Source: JBOGXA01 sp050694175 (lineage in GTDB: Bacteria > Actinomycetota > CADDZG01 > WHSQ01). Taken from it: 64,000 bases of DNA. Location: contig JBOGXA010000003.1 of the NCBI GenBank assembly GCA_050694175.1, forward strand, positions 62,001 through 126,000. Reading direction: 5' to 3'. Below the pieces are notes generated by a model, which did no database searches, was not told where the DNA came from, and worked only from the letters and a program-made list of their open reading frames with translations. Shown piece by piece: positions 36,423-47,362 of the stretch. Numbering within the stretch: position 1 is the first letter of the stretch; the number at the start of each line of letters is the position of its first letter. A program made the position numbers and the translations under genes.

Positions 36423-37516
36423 GGGTCGCGCTCGTATGTCCGTATGCATGGGATCGGCCGGGCGGGGTGCAAAGCCACGTGTCGTCGCTTGCGAGCGCGC
36501 TGGAAAGCCGGGGACACGAGGTCGGGGTGGTGGCGCCGCGCTCGGGGGCGCGCGATAGCGAGGGCGGAGAGGGGGTTCTGTTCGCTGGACGGACGATCCC
36601 GATTCCGGCGAACGGGTCGGTAGCGTCGCTGGCGTTTGGGCCCGACGCTGCGATCGCCGTGCGCCGGGCGCTGAGCGCGCTCGATCCCGACGTGGTGCAC
36701 CTTCACGAGCCGCTGATCCCGAGCCTCTCGCTGCTCGCGTTGATGCGCGCGGGGGGCCCCTCGGTGGGGACCTTCCACGCGGCGGCGCGTTCGAGCACGG
36801 GCTACCTCATCGCCCGGCCGGTTCTCGACCGGGCAATGAGGAGACTTGCAGTGCGAACGGCGGTCTCGGACGCAGCCAGGACACTGATCGCTCGCTACTT
36901 CCCCGGCGAGTACGTGCTGACCCCTAACGGCGTGGACACGAACAGGTTCGGTGCCGCAGAGTCCGCCTCGGGTCCCGGCCGCAACATCCTGTTCCTCGGG
37001 CGCATCGAACGGCGGAAGGGCCTCGAGGTCTTGATTCAGGCGATGGCGCGGCTGCCCGATCTGGGAGCAACGCTCGTCGTTGCTGGAACGGGACCGGGGG
37101 AACGGCGATGCAGGCGGCTCGCCGAGCAGCTCGGCATCCAGACACGGTGGCTCGGGCGGGTCCCCGCAGCCGAGCTCGCCGGTGTCTACAAGTCGGCTCG
37201 TGTCTACTGCGCCCCGGGCCTCGGAGGTGAGTCGTTCGGGATCGTGCTCATCGAGGCGATGGCCGCCGGGATTCCGCTCGTGTGCTCGGACCTCGACGGC
37301 TTCAGGGCCGTCGCCAAGGGGGTTGCGCGGCTCGTGCCTCCGGGCGACCCGGGCCGGCTGGCCGACGCGATCCGCGCGGTCGTCAACGACGATTCGGTGG
37401 CACGGCGAATGTCGTCCGCCGGTCTGCGCGTGGCGTCGATGTACGACTGGAACAGGCTGGTGGCGGGAGTCGAGGCCGTGTACCAGCGGGCGCTCGACCC
37501 GCTCCGGTCTCAGTAG
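36419..37516 (+). CDS. pimA: PimA-type GT4 mannosyltransferase
   Basis: GDP-mannose-dependent glycosyltransferase, 365 residues, expected to add the first mannose to phosphatidylinositol. The GT4 N-terminus is VCPYAWDRPGGVQSHV, with HLHEPLIPS and TFHA in the acceptor domain. The donor site shows LGRIERRKGLEVLI and the E-x7-E segment GESFGIVLIEAMAAG (about 270-284). ATG 36419 overlaps the patA stop. Last gene of the PIM block; its stop overlaps by 7 bp the end of the convergent GGDEF-EAL gene. Confidence 0.92.
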   Translation: MRVALVCPYAWDRPGGVQSHVSSLASALESRGHEVGVVAPRSGARDSEGGEGVLFAGRTIPIPANGSVASLAFGPDAAIAVRRALSALDPDVVHLHEPLIPSLSLLALMRAGGPSVGTFHAAARSSTGYLIARPVLDRAMRRLAVRTAVSDAARTLIARYFPGEYVLTPNGVDTNRFGAAESASGPGRNILFLGRIERRKGLEVLIQAMARLPDLGATLVVAGTGPGERRCRRLAEQLGIQTRWLGRVPAAELAGVYKSARVYCAPGLGGESFGIVLIEAMAAGIPLVCSDLDGFRAVAKGVARLVPPGDPGRLADAIRAVVNDDSVARRMSSAGLRVASMYDWNRLVAGVEAVYQRALDPLRSQ

Positions 37517-40145
37517 AGTTCGGGCTCGGCGAGCGCGTAGGGTCCGACGGAGCGTTTGACTCCGTCTTCGAGCGATTCGAGGGCGAGGAGTGAGTCGACC
37601 TCGTCGACCGCAAGCGGGCGAGCCAGGCGGTTGCCCTGACCGAGGTGACAGCCGAGGGCGCGCAGGCGCTCGTGCTGGATGTCGGTCTCGATCCCTTCGG
37701 CAACAATCTGAAGTCCCAACGCTTTGCCGAGCTTGATGATCGCGTGCACCAGCTCCGAGTCGGTTGCGCCCGCCTTGAGTCCATCGACGAAGTACTTGGC
37801 GATCTTCAGGTAGTCGATGGGGAAGCGCTTGAGGTAGCCGAGGGACGAGAAACCGGTTCCGAAATCGTCGATCGCCAGCTTGACACCGATCTCCTTGAGC
37901 CCCCGTAGAGTCGAGATGGTCCCTTCCGAATCCTGCATCAGGATGTTCTCGGTTAGTTCGAGCACCATATTGGCCGGCGGTATCTCGTACTGGCGGAGCA
38001 GCGAGGCGACCTCGTCGACGAGGTCCATCTGCTGGAGGTGCCGGGGCGAGAGGTTGACGGCAATGCTGAGCGCGGGCCGCGGATGGTTGCGGCGCCATGT
38101 CCGGGTGTGTTCGCACGCGCTCTGAAAGACCCACTGGCTGATCGGAACGATCAGGCCGGTGTCCTCTGCAAGCGACACGAAATCTCCAGGGAGCAGGATG
38201 CCCCGCTTGGGATGGTGCCATCTGAGTAGGGCCTCGAAGCCGCGTATCCGGCCCGACAAGAGGTCGACGATCGGCTGGTAGCAGAGGAACAGCTCCTCGC
38301 GCTGGATGGCGCGCTGCAGCTCTCCCTTCAGCTCCATCCGGTTGAGTACCGCGGCATGCATGTCGGTTTCGAAGATCTCGTAGCAGCCCTTGCCGTGCGC
38401 CTTCGCCCTGTACATGGCCACGTCGGCGTTACGGAGGACGTCGTCGACGGACTCACGCCCCGAGGAGTTGAACGCGATGCCGATGGATGCGTGGACGAAT
38501 ACCTCATTGCCTTGCAGCAGGAAGGGGGATTTGAGCGCCCGCGTGATGCGCTCGGCGACGTAGATGGCTTCATCGACGCCTCGTGTGTTCTCGACGAGGA
38601 CGGCGAACTCGTCACCGCCGAGGCGTGCAGCCGTATCTCCGAGCCGCAGGCACGACTGAATGCGCGCGGCGGCGTCGACCAGCAGCTCGTCGCCCGCGAC
38701 GTGTCCCAGGCTGTCGTTCACGGTCTTGAAGTCGTCGAGGTCAAGGAAGAGCACTGCAATCCGCCCGCCGTCGCGCCGTTGGAGCGCGTGCTCGACCCGG
38801 TCGGTGAACAGCGTCCGGTTGGGCAGGTGGGTCAGCGGATCGTGGGTGGCCTGGTGCTTGAGCTCTTCCTTCAGCTCCTGGAGATGCTGGAGCGACTTCT
38901 CGAGCCGGCCGTTCTCCAGTGACACGCTGGCGTGGTTGGAGAGCGTCTCGAAGAGCTTGAGATCGGCGGAGTCAAAGGTGCTGACATCCCCCATGCGGTT
39001 GGCGACGACCATCACTCCGATGACGCGCGTCTCACCGTGGAGCGGACCGATCATCGCGTCCTTCACTTCGCTGTTGTCGGCGACGTACTTGTAGAGGGCC
39101 GGATCGAGGCTGTGGGGGGAGACGAGGACGGCGTGGTTGCGGGGGAACGTGGGGCTACCCGTGGCGTCGCCCCTCCCGTCGCCGACCGGGATCATGACCT
39201 CTTCCCGATCCTCGGGTCCTACTGTGGTCCGCAGCGCGTAGTCGTCCTCACCCATCGGGAAGATCGTGATCTCCGCGATCTCGGCGCGGAACATCTCACG
39301 CGCATGGGAGAGGAGCGCCACCATCGCGGTCTCGATATGGCTCGACTCGTGCAGAATCCTTGTCGCCTCATAGAGGAACTCGAGGCTCTGGTGCTTGTGG
39401 CGTTCCGAGCTGTACGCTTTGTAGGCGAGAAAGACCGTGGTCGTGGGGATCGCCATCAGCCACGCCATGCTCGGATTCGTCCACATGACGGTTGCGGCGA
39501 TCAGAGCGATGCTGGTGTTCGAGGTTGCCACCACGAGCCCGGAGCCGAGGACAGACGAGAACCTGTCGAACTGCGGACGCCCTTCCGACAGCGATATCGC
39601 AACGAAGATCGCAACGACCCCCACGACCGTCGTGAAGAGAATCGCTTCAAAGGCGGACACCCAGCCACCGACCCCGAGCAGGACGGGGGGCGGGAGGAGC
39701 CAGTGGAACACGATAATCGTCAGTACCGCCTCGAGACAGAAATGGCTGACGTTGAAGACGAGCTTGAGCGGCGACTGCCGGCGATGGAAGTAGAGGGCCA
39801 CCGCCGCCCCGATGAACTGCGCAATGACGAGATCGTGTGGAACCGCGAAGAAGAGCGCAAGCACAATGGGGATCTCGCTGAGGGAGAAGGAGTGGGCATC
39901 GCGCCGGAACTCGATGTGCACCACAAAGATCTCCGTGCAGCACAGCGCGATGGCGAGAACCCACCAGGGCACGACAAACGGCGCGCCCTCCAGCACTGGC
40001 ATCCCCCACACGAACTCGAAGAGGAGGTAGAGGGTCGTGCAGATCAGGGCGACGTTGAGGATCCACACCCGCCCGGCGCCCGTACGCGGAGCGAACCGGC
40101 GCACGAGACGCCGGCTCACCTCACCGCGGGCAACCTCGCTCGTTG

Positions 40146-40155
<10 letters not shown>
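37510..40155 (-). CDS. Membrane GGDEF-EAL protein with GAF domain (c-di-GMP turnover)
   Basis: An 881-residue bifunctional-type protein: about seven N-terminal membrane segments (30-260), GAF domain (about 275-420), GGDEF domain with intact GGDEF (about 513-517) and an RxxD inhibitory site five residues before it, and EAL domain with EALLRW (Glu641), NLSPRHLQ, ELTEN, DDFGTGFSS and EGIET. In the later K-x-D motif the usual KID reads KIA, so phosphodiesterase activity may be reduced. The frame opens at TTG 40170, but ATG 40155 is more credible; it overlaps the upstream protease stop by 10 bp. The cognate c-di-GMP effector is not in the window. Confidence 0.9.
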
Positions 40156-42005
<1,850 letters not shown>

Positions 42006-42027
42006 CTGCAATTCAGTTCCTCCGTCT

Positions 42028-42141
42028 CGGCAGCGTTGCTGCCGGTAGCTGGAATCCAACGGTTCCCACGGCCGCCTCGAGGACGACACCACGCTTGCAG
42101 CGTGGAGAGATCCCTCGGGGGATGGATCGTCCCCCGAGGGA
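42028..42141 (-). promoter_or_regulatory. Structured 5' leader of protease 1 (three perfect hairpins)
   Basis: Stems: CGGCAGC/GCTGCCG (42028-42044), CCACGCT/AGCGTGG (42089-42105) and an 11-bp stem CCCTCGGGGG with flanking T-A (42111-42141). None is followed by a T run, so a plain terminator is not obvious. The remaining bases 42142-42217 hold no recognised site. It does not match the c-di-GMP-I riboswitch core. Confidence 0.5.
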
Positions 42142-42217
42142 GTTTCTTGATGGTTCCTTTGGGTGGTTTTTTCCTGGCCCGAAAGGGTTAGTCATGCAAG
42201 CGCAATCTGGCAACGGA

Positions 42218-44071
42218 TCACTGCCATCCGGCGCTCGACCAACTGTTCTTCTCCCACTCGGAGTTCGACCAGCTGTTCTTGGCCCAGTCGCCGCCCGACC
42301 AGCTGTTCTTGACCCAGCCGTCGCCGGTCCAGCTCGAGCCGCTCCACGAGTTCTTCGACCATGAGTTCTTGGTCCACGACTCGCCCGACCAGCTGTTCTT
42401 CGTCCACGCCACCGGCGCCCACGTGATGGAAGCAAATGAGGTCCCGGTCCAGGTGTCGCCGGCCCACTGGGCGCCGTTGAACCTGCCGCCCGTCCACGTG
42501 ATCTCGTTGATGGCTGCGCTCGCCCACGAGACGGCGTCCCACGGGTTCCCGAAGATGTCCTGCTCGCCGCTCAGCTCGATGCCGCCCGAGACGAGGTGGT
42601 TGGTGCCGCGGGCGCCCTCGAGGGTTCCGAGGCCGGTCGCCGGCGCGATGTTCTGGAGCGACTCGATCGCGCTCGGGGTCGGGACGGCGAGGAGATTCTT
42701 TAGATCGACGAATCCTGCTCCCTGGGCGATGGGGTCCGCGCCCGGGATCGGCTTGGCGGTCGACATCAGCAGGCGCTTGACCTGGTCCGGGGAGATGTTG
42801 GGTCGCTGGCTGAGGATGAGGGCCGCGGCGCCCGAGACGACGGCGGCGGATTGCGAGGTCCCGCTGCCCTTGAAGAAGCGGGCGCCGACGCGGGCGCCGG
42901 GGTAGTCGACGTCCGCCAGCGAACCGGGGTTGCGAAGCCCGTGTATCGATCGTCCGGGGGCGAGCAGATCAGGGTGGCGCGCGACGGTGCCGACGCTCGA
43001 GAAGCCCGAGATCGCATCGTCGGTGGTCACCTCGGTGCCGTTGGTGTCGTTCGAGCCGACCGCGATCAGGCGGGGGTTGAGCGCGGGGTTGTTGAGCGCC
43101 CGGGTGCCGAATCCCCGGTTGCCGGCGGCGACGACGACGACGATGCCCTTGCGCCACGCGACCCCGGCCGCGTACGACAGGGGATCGAGGGCGTAGTCCT
43201 GGACCCCGTCGGTGCCGAAACTGAGGTTGAGGACGCGGATATTGAGGCCGTCGTCGCGCCGGTGCTCGACGACCCAGTTGATGGCGGCGATGACCTGGGA
43301 GACATCCGTCGCACCCTCGGCGTCGCCGACCTTGACGTTCACTATCTGGGCCCCCGGGGCGATGCCGGTGAACTTGTCGTGCTGCTCGGCGAACTCTGCC
43401 GGGGCCAGGTTCGGATCCCGGCCCGCGATGATGCTCGCCATGTGTGTTCCGTGGCCGTAGGTGTCGTAGTACCTCAGATCCGGATACTGCGACTCGAACG
43501 ACAGGTCGGGCCCGTTGATGATCTTGCTGGGGCCGCCCAGGCCCTCGACCGGAACGATGCCGGTGTCGATGAGCGCGACGTCCACGCCCCTGCCGTTGTG
43601 GCCCTCTGCCCAGAAGTCGTTGGCGTCGACGAACCTGGCCGTCTTGTACAGCGAGCCGACCGTCGCTTCGGGGTCGTAGCCGTCGACGTAGTGGAGCATC
43701 TCAACCCGCGCATCCGAGGTCACGGACAACACGGAGGCGGACGCCGCGAGATCGTCGACGGCGACCGCGGGGACGCGTGCGGTGAACCCGCCGATGATCG
43801 GCAGGCGGCGGCGGACGCTTCCGCCCACAGCCCGTGTGGCGCGCTCGGCGGCATGCCCGGATCCGGGTGCCTTCCGCACGATCACATCGACGCGGCGGTG
43901 TGATGGGGCGGAGGCATGAGCGGTCCGCGCCGTCAGAGGGCTCGTGGCCAACGCCGCAACGAGAGCGGCGGCGATGAGAGTGATGAGCAGTCGCGACTTC
44001 TTGGAATCGTCCCAGCTGACCCCGAGGGTCACCTTCTTGGAGTCGTCCCAACTGACCCCGAGCATCTGCAT
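42218..44071 (-). CDS. Secreted S8 subtilase with Trp-rich repeat tail (protease 2)
   Basis: A 617-residue secreted serine protease. N-terminus: two copies of GVSWDDSKK (residues 5-13 and 17-25) before the membrane segment LLITLIAAALVAALA (28-42). A propeptide (60-125) precedes the subtilisin domain with catalytic Asp169 (ALIDTG), His207 (YGHGTHMA), oxyanion Asn (VVAAGNRG) and Ser in GSGTSQSAA (about 430). Residues 500-617 are Trp-rich repeats like protease 1 with the shared GEQDIFGNPWDAVSW entry. ATG 44071 has GGAGGG upstream. The two subtilases are on the same strand with protease 2 first; about 210 bp separates the stop from the next start. Confidence 0.9.
   Translation of the reverse strand: MQMLGVSWDDSKKVTLGVSWDDSKKSRLLITLIAAALVAALATSPLTARTAHASAPSHRRVDVIVRKAPGSGHAAERATRAVGGSVRRRLPIIGGFTARVPAVAVDDLAASASVLSVTSDARVEMLHYVDGYDPEATVGSLYKTARFVDANDFWAEGHNGRGVDVALIDTGIVPVEGLGGPSKIINGPDLSFESQYPDLRYYDTYGHGTHMASIIAGRDPNLAPAEFAEQHDKFTGIAPGAQIVNVKVGDAEGATDVSQVIAAINWVVEHRRDDGLNIRVLNLSFGTDGVQDYALDPLSYAAGVAWRKGIVVVVAAGNRGFGTRALNNPALNPRLIAVGSNDTNGTEVTTDDAISGFSSVGTVARHPDLLAPGRSIHGLRNPGSLADVDYPGARVGARFFKGSGTSQSAAVVSGAAALILSQRPNISPDQVKRLLMSTAKPIPGADPIAQGAGFVDLKNLLAVPTPSAIESLQNIAPATGLGTLEGARGTNHLVSGGIELSGEQDIFGNPWDAVSWASAAINEITWTGGRFNGAQWAGDTWTGTSFASITWAPVAWTKNSWSGESWTKNSWSKNSWSGSSWTGDGWVKNSWSGGDWAKNSWSNSEWEKNSWSSAGWQ
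42254..42570 (-). repeat. 317-bp protease C-terminal segment, copy 2
   Basis: Partner of 40185-40501, in direct orientation about 2.07 kb away. It encodes the Trp-rich tail from GEQDIFGNPWDAV onward. Confidence 0.9.
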
Positions 44072-44099
44072 TGCGCCCTCCGTCCGTGCGTCGCGCCAC

Positions 44100-44139
44100 G
44101 GATTCCAGGAATTGGAATCCCTCAGACGCCTAATCGTCT
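44100..44139 (-). promoter_or_regulatory. Hairpins in the 5' leader of protease 2
   Basis: Two perfect stems, GGATTCC/GGAATCC (44100-44120) and AGACG/CGTCT (44124-44139). GGATTCCA also occurs in the protease 1 leader. No promoter box is clear in 44140-44241. Confidence 0.4.
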
Positions 44140-44241
44140 CCCTCGACCGGGGAACTTAATGGCCCATCTGGATGATTTTGGAAGCGCGCCGGACTAGTCA
44201 GGCGCTCGGATCGTGGGCGATGCGGGTAGCGTGGGGCCGCG

Positions 44242-44964
44242 ATGATCGCACCGGCGAAGGCGGGACAGACGGGCGGTGAGCCCGATTGGGGGGTCGCGAC
44301 CCCTGCGATCGCGCGCCTGCTGATGGTTGCAGCGACCGCGATCGTCGGCAGCGTGTGCGCCGCCGCAGGAGTTCTCGGATGGATAGTCGGCGGACCCGGT
44401 TTTGGAGCCGGGGCCGCCGGCGCGACGATCGGAGCCGTGGCCGGTGCACTGGCACTGCAACGGTCCCGCCTGCTGGCCGCGACCGGTGCCCGCGCGGTCG
44501 CTGAGGGCAACGCCCCTCGCCTGCTCAACCTCGTAGAGGGCCTCGCTGCGACCCACGGGATGGCCCGGCCCCGGGTGTTTATCTTCGACCGCCCGGATCC
44601 CAATGCGTTCGTCTGGGGCGGCCGCCGGCCGGTCGTGGCGCTGTCGCACGGAGCGGTGAGTGACTTCACGCGCACCGAGATCGAGGCGGTAGTCGCCCAT
44701 TGCCTGACCAGGCTGCGGTTCGCAACCGTGCGCGGGCTGCCGGTCGCGATCCTGCTGGGCCGCTTGGCCGCGCCCGCCGGCCCCCTCGTCGGCCTCGCCG
44801 ATGATGTCGCCGCGGCCGCGGTCACCCGCTACCCTCCCGCGCTGCGCTCGGCCCTGGCGAAATGCTCGCCGGCTCAGGGCCCCCACGCCCCGGCCTTCTT
44901 CGCGGCCGACTCATGGTCGCACCGCCCGACCCCCGAGCGGATCCGGGCACTGGATGACCTGTAA
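44242..44964 (+). CDS. Degenerate M48 (HtpX-like) peptidase homologue
   Basis: A 240-residue membrane protein with two N-terminal hydrophobic segments (26-50, 52-70) and an M48-like domain. The family landmark FIFDRPDPNAFVWGG (corresponding to PNAFATG) and the helix RTEIEAVVAHCLTRLRF are clear, but the zinc motif HExxH is replaced by H153-CLTR, losing both the catalytic Glu and the second His. It is therefore probably a catalytically dead pseudo-peptidase. The third-ligand region also lacks a convincing Glu. A TAGCGT box lies 9 nt upstream. Role unknown; not a pseudogene by frame. Confidence 0.75.
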   Translation: MIAPAKAGQTGGEPDWGVATPAIARLLMVAATAIVGSVCAAAGVLGWIVGGPGFGAGAAGATIGAVAGALALQRSRLLAATGARAVAEGNAPRLLNLVEGLAATHGMARPRVFIFDRPDPNAFVWGGRRPVVALSHGAVSDFTRTEIEAVVAHCLTRLRFATVRGLPVAILLGRLAAPAGPLVGLADDVAAAAVTRYPPALRSALAKCSPAQGPHAPAFFAADSWSHRPTPERIRALDDL

Positions 44965-44975
44965 CGGACGGCCTC

Positions 44976-45007
44976 AATAGCGGTCGCGGGGGTAGACGAC
45001 CGCTATT
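44976..45007. terminator. Perfect 11-bp hairpin after the M48-like gene
   Basis: AATAGCGGTCG (44976-44986) and CGACCGCTATT (44997-45007) with a 10-nt loop, 12 nt after the stop. No T run follows. The rest of 45008-45203 holds only a possible SD for the next gene. Confidence 0.55.
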
Positions 45008-45203
45008 GCCGGTGCCCTCCCGCGCGCCCGTGATAACGTCCCCGGTCGGACGGATCGGGCCGGCGTCGGCCCGCCGCGCCGATGCCGGGTTCCGCCTGCG
45101 CTGACGAGGGAATTCCCTCGCCGACCCCGCGACCCGTTGACCGAGGCTTGTCCGGCGCGGGGGAACTCGCTCACCCGAACGAAACACAAGGAGGCCGCAC
45201 CGC

Positions 45204-46235
45204 GTGAGCACCAGGACCAAGGCGATGATGATCGGTGGAGGGGTGCTGGTCGCAGCCGTGGTCGCCTTCCTCGTTCTCTCGGGCCGGGCCGAGGATCTGG
45301 TGCCGGGGCTTGCTGCCGAACCCGCAACCTGCCCCCTCAGCGGCGCCGAGCCCGGCGACGAGTCCCGTCTCGAACGTCCCGCGGTCGCGGTGAAGATCGA
45401 GAACGCGGAGGTGTCGCGCCCGCTGTCGGGCCTGGAGAAGGCCGACCTCGTCTACGAGGAGCTGATCGAGGGCGGCGAGACCCGGTTCATGGCTTTCTTC
45501 CACTGCAGGGACGCGTCTAAAGCGGGACCCGTGCGCAGCGCCCGCCAGGTAGACCCTGCGATCCTCGGGGCAAAGACCAACATCCTCGCTTTCTCGGGCG
45601 CGAACTCGGCGGTCGAGGACACACTGGACGAGGCTGGGATCGTGAGCATCACGGAGAGCGAGGCCGGCGACGCTATGCAGCGCATCGCGCGCGAGGGCAT
45701 CTCCTCCGAACACACTCTCTATGCCGACACATCCGCGATCCGCAAGATCGCGCGCAAGGAGTATGACGACCTGCCGGCGGACGACCTCTTCGAGTTCGGA
45801 GACCTCCAGGGTGACCCCAAAGCCGCGCGCTCGGTCTCAATCAACTTTGGTGGCGCGAGCACGATCACCTATGAATTCGTTAATGGTAAATACGAGCGAA
45901 GCCAGGACGGCGGCCCGTTCATGGCGGAGTCGGGTAAGCAGATAGCGCCGGCCAATGTCCTGATCGAAGAGCACCAGATAAGGCTGTCGAATGTTGTGGA
46001 CGTGACCGGGACCCCATCGCCGATCATCGTGAACGAGACCGGAACGGGACGTGCCGTGCTGTTTCGTGATGGTCGCGTTGTCGTCGGACGGTGGTCGCGC
46101 GAAGAAGTCGGAGACGCAGTGACGTTTGAGACGAAGAGCGGTGACGCGATGGTCTTCGCACCGGGCTCGATCTGGGTCGAGCTGGTGCCAACCCCCAAGG
46201 GCGAGGTGAAAGGATCATTCGAGTATGAGAGGTAA
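45204..46235 (+). CDS. DUF3048 (YerB-like) exported protein, first of tandem pair
   Basis: A 343-residue protein with one N-terminal membrane segment (8-25) and a DUF3048 domain pair. Family signatures are PAVAVKIENAEVSRPLSGLEKADLVYEELIEGGETRFMAFFHC, GPVRSAR and the C-terminal half beginning ARSVSINFGG with WSREE...VFAPGSIWVELVP. No lipobox is seen, so it is anchored by the segment or cleaved. Function unknown; Bacillus YerB is the named relative. GTG 45204 follows AAGGAGG at 9 nt. The next gene is a paralogue starting inside its last codons. Confidence 0.85.
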   Translation: MSTRTKAMMIGGGVLVAAVVAFLVLSGRAEDLVPGLAAEPATCPLSGAEPGDESRLERPAVAVKIENAEVSRPLSGLEKADLVYEELIEGGETRFMAFFHCRDASKAGPVRSARQVDPAILGAKTNILAFSGANSAVEDTLDEAGIVSITESEAGDAMQRIAREGISSEHTLYADTSAIRKIARKEYDDLPADDLFEFGDLQGDPKAARSVSINFGGASTITYEFVNGKYERSQDGGPFMAESGKQIAPANVLIEEHQIRLSNVVDVTGTPSPIIVNETGTGRAVLFRDGRVVVGRWSREEVGDAVTFETKSGDAMVFAPGSIWVELVPTPKGEVKGSFEYER

Positions 46236-47271
46236 GAGCCGGCGCGCGCTGATGGCGTGCGCGGCCGCGGCCGCGCTGGTTGCGGTGTCGTGCAACGACG
46301 ATTCAAGCGGGCCGGGCCCCGACGCCTCAGCACGGGTGGCCGGAGACAAACCCGCGCCCGAGCCGAAATGCCTGAGCGGCATCGAAGCCCCCGGGGGAGT
46401 CGACCCCGCCCGTCCCGCGGTCGCCCTCAAGATCGAGAACTCGCCCTCGGCTCGTCCTCAGAGTGGGCTCGAGAACGCAGATGTCGTTTTCGAGGAACGC
46501 GTCGAGGGCGGGATTACCCGCTTCCTTGCCGTCTACCATTGCGGCGATTCATCCCATGCCGGGCCCGTGCGCAGCGCTCGGTTCGATGATCCCAAGATCG
46601 CCAAGCCTCTTACGCGGGTGCTGGTCGCGTCCGGCTCGAATGCGATCGTGGAACGAGAGGTGCGCAAGCAGAAAATGGCCTACCTCGACGAACAGTCCGT
46701 GCCGCACGGTGCATTGTTCAGGGACCCGCCGGGCTCCACCGACATCCATAGCCTGTTTGCAAACACCAAGAGGCTGCGAAAACCTGCTCTCGCGAAGAAC
46801 CTCGGTGCGCCGAATCAGAACATCTTTCGATTTGGCGAGGTCGCGAGGAAGGCGAAGCGCGCGCGCGTGGTGAGAATCTTCTTCACGGAGTCGAACACAA
46901 TCGAGTTCCGGTGGAAGAGAGGTTCGTGGAAGCGATCGGAGGGCGGGACCCGTTTCGTGACCGCCCGCGGGGTCCAGATCGCCGTGCCCAACGTCTTGGT
47001 GCAGCAAGTGCGTGTGGACGACTCAAAATCCATCGCCGATTCCGCGGGGTTTCCTTCACCCGATATCCGGCTGGAGAACTCGAAGGGGAAGGCTGTGCTG
47101 TTCCGGGACGGCAAGGCCATAAGGGCGACGTGGAAGATGGGCGCCGTGGGCGACGCTCCCGTATACAAGACGGTGGCCGGCGATCCGCTGCTGTTCGCGC
47201 GCGGCCCGATCTGGGTCGAGCTCGTTCCATCGCCGGCGGGTGAAGTGAAAGGGCGCTTCGACTTCCGATAG
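46225..47271 (+). CDS. DUF3048 (YerB-like) lipoprotein, second of tandem pair
   Basis: A 348-residue lipoprotein paralogue of the preceding gene. The signal RRALMACAAAAALVAVSC has a lipobox ending in Cys23. The domain shows PAVALKIENSPSARPQSGLENADVVFEERVEGGITRFLAVYHC and GPVRSAR and the C-terminal WKMGAVG...LFARGPIWVELVP. The ATG overlaps the previous gene by 11 nt. The two proteins are clearly diverged, so the duplication is old. Possibly a surface pair with one lipid-anchored member. Confidence 0.86.
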   Translation: MRGKSRRALMACAAAAALVAVSCNDDSSGPGPDASARVAGDKPAPEPKCLSGIEAPGGVDPARPAVALKIENSPSARPQSGLENADVVFEERVEGGITRFLAVYHCGDSSHAGPVRSARFDDPKIAKPLTRVLVASGSNAIVEREVRKQKMAYLDEQSVPHGALFRDPPGSTDIHSLFANTKRLRKPALAKNLGAPNQNIFRFGEVARKAKRARVVRIFFTESNTIEFRWKRGSWKRSEGGTRFVTARGVQIAVPNVLVQQVRVDDSKSIADSAGFPSPDIRLENSKGKAVLFRDGKAIRATWKMGAVGDAPVYKTVAGDPLLFARGPIWVELVPSPAGEVKGRFDFR

Positions 47272-47362
47272 GCGGAACCCGACAGCCACATCGTCCACTC
47301 TGAATGTCCCTGCGCGCTGGTACCATCATGACGAGGGACAACCGATTCCACAGGGTGATTCG

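Noticed and set aside
36341..38221. Minus-strand open frame of 626 codons across pimA and the GGDEF-EAL end
   Set aside because: Arg/Pro-rich low-complexity translation lying over two real genes.
42006..42217. c-di-GMP riboswitch before protease 1
   Set aside because: Attractive because of the adjacent GGDEF-EAL gene, but the conserved GEMM core and receptor sequences are absent.
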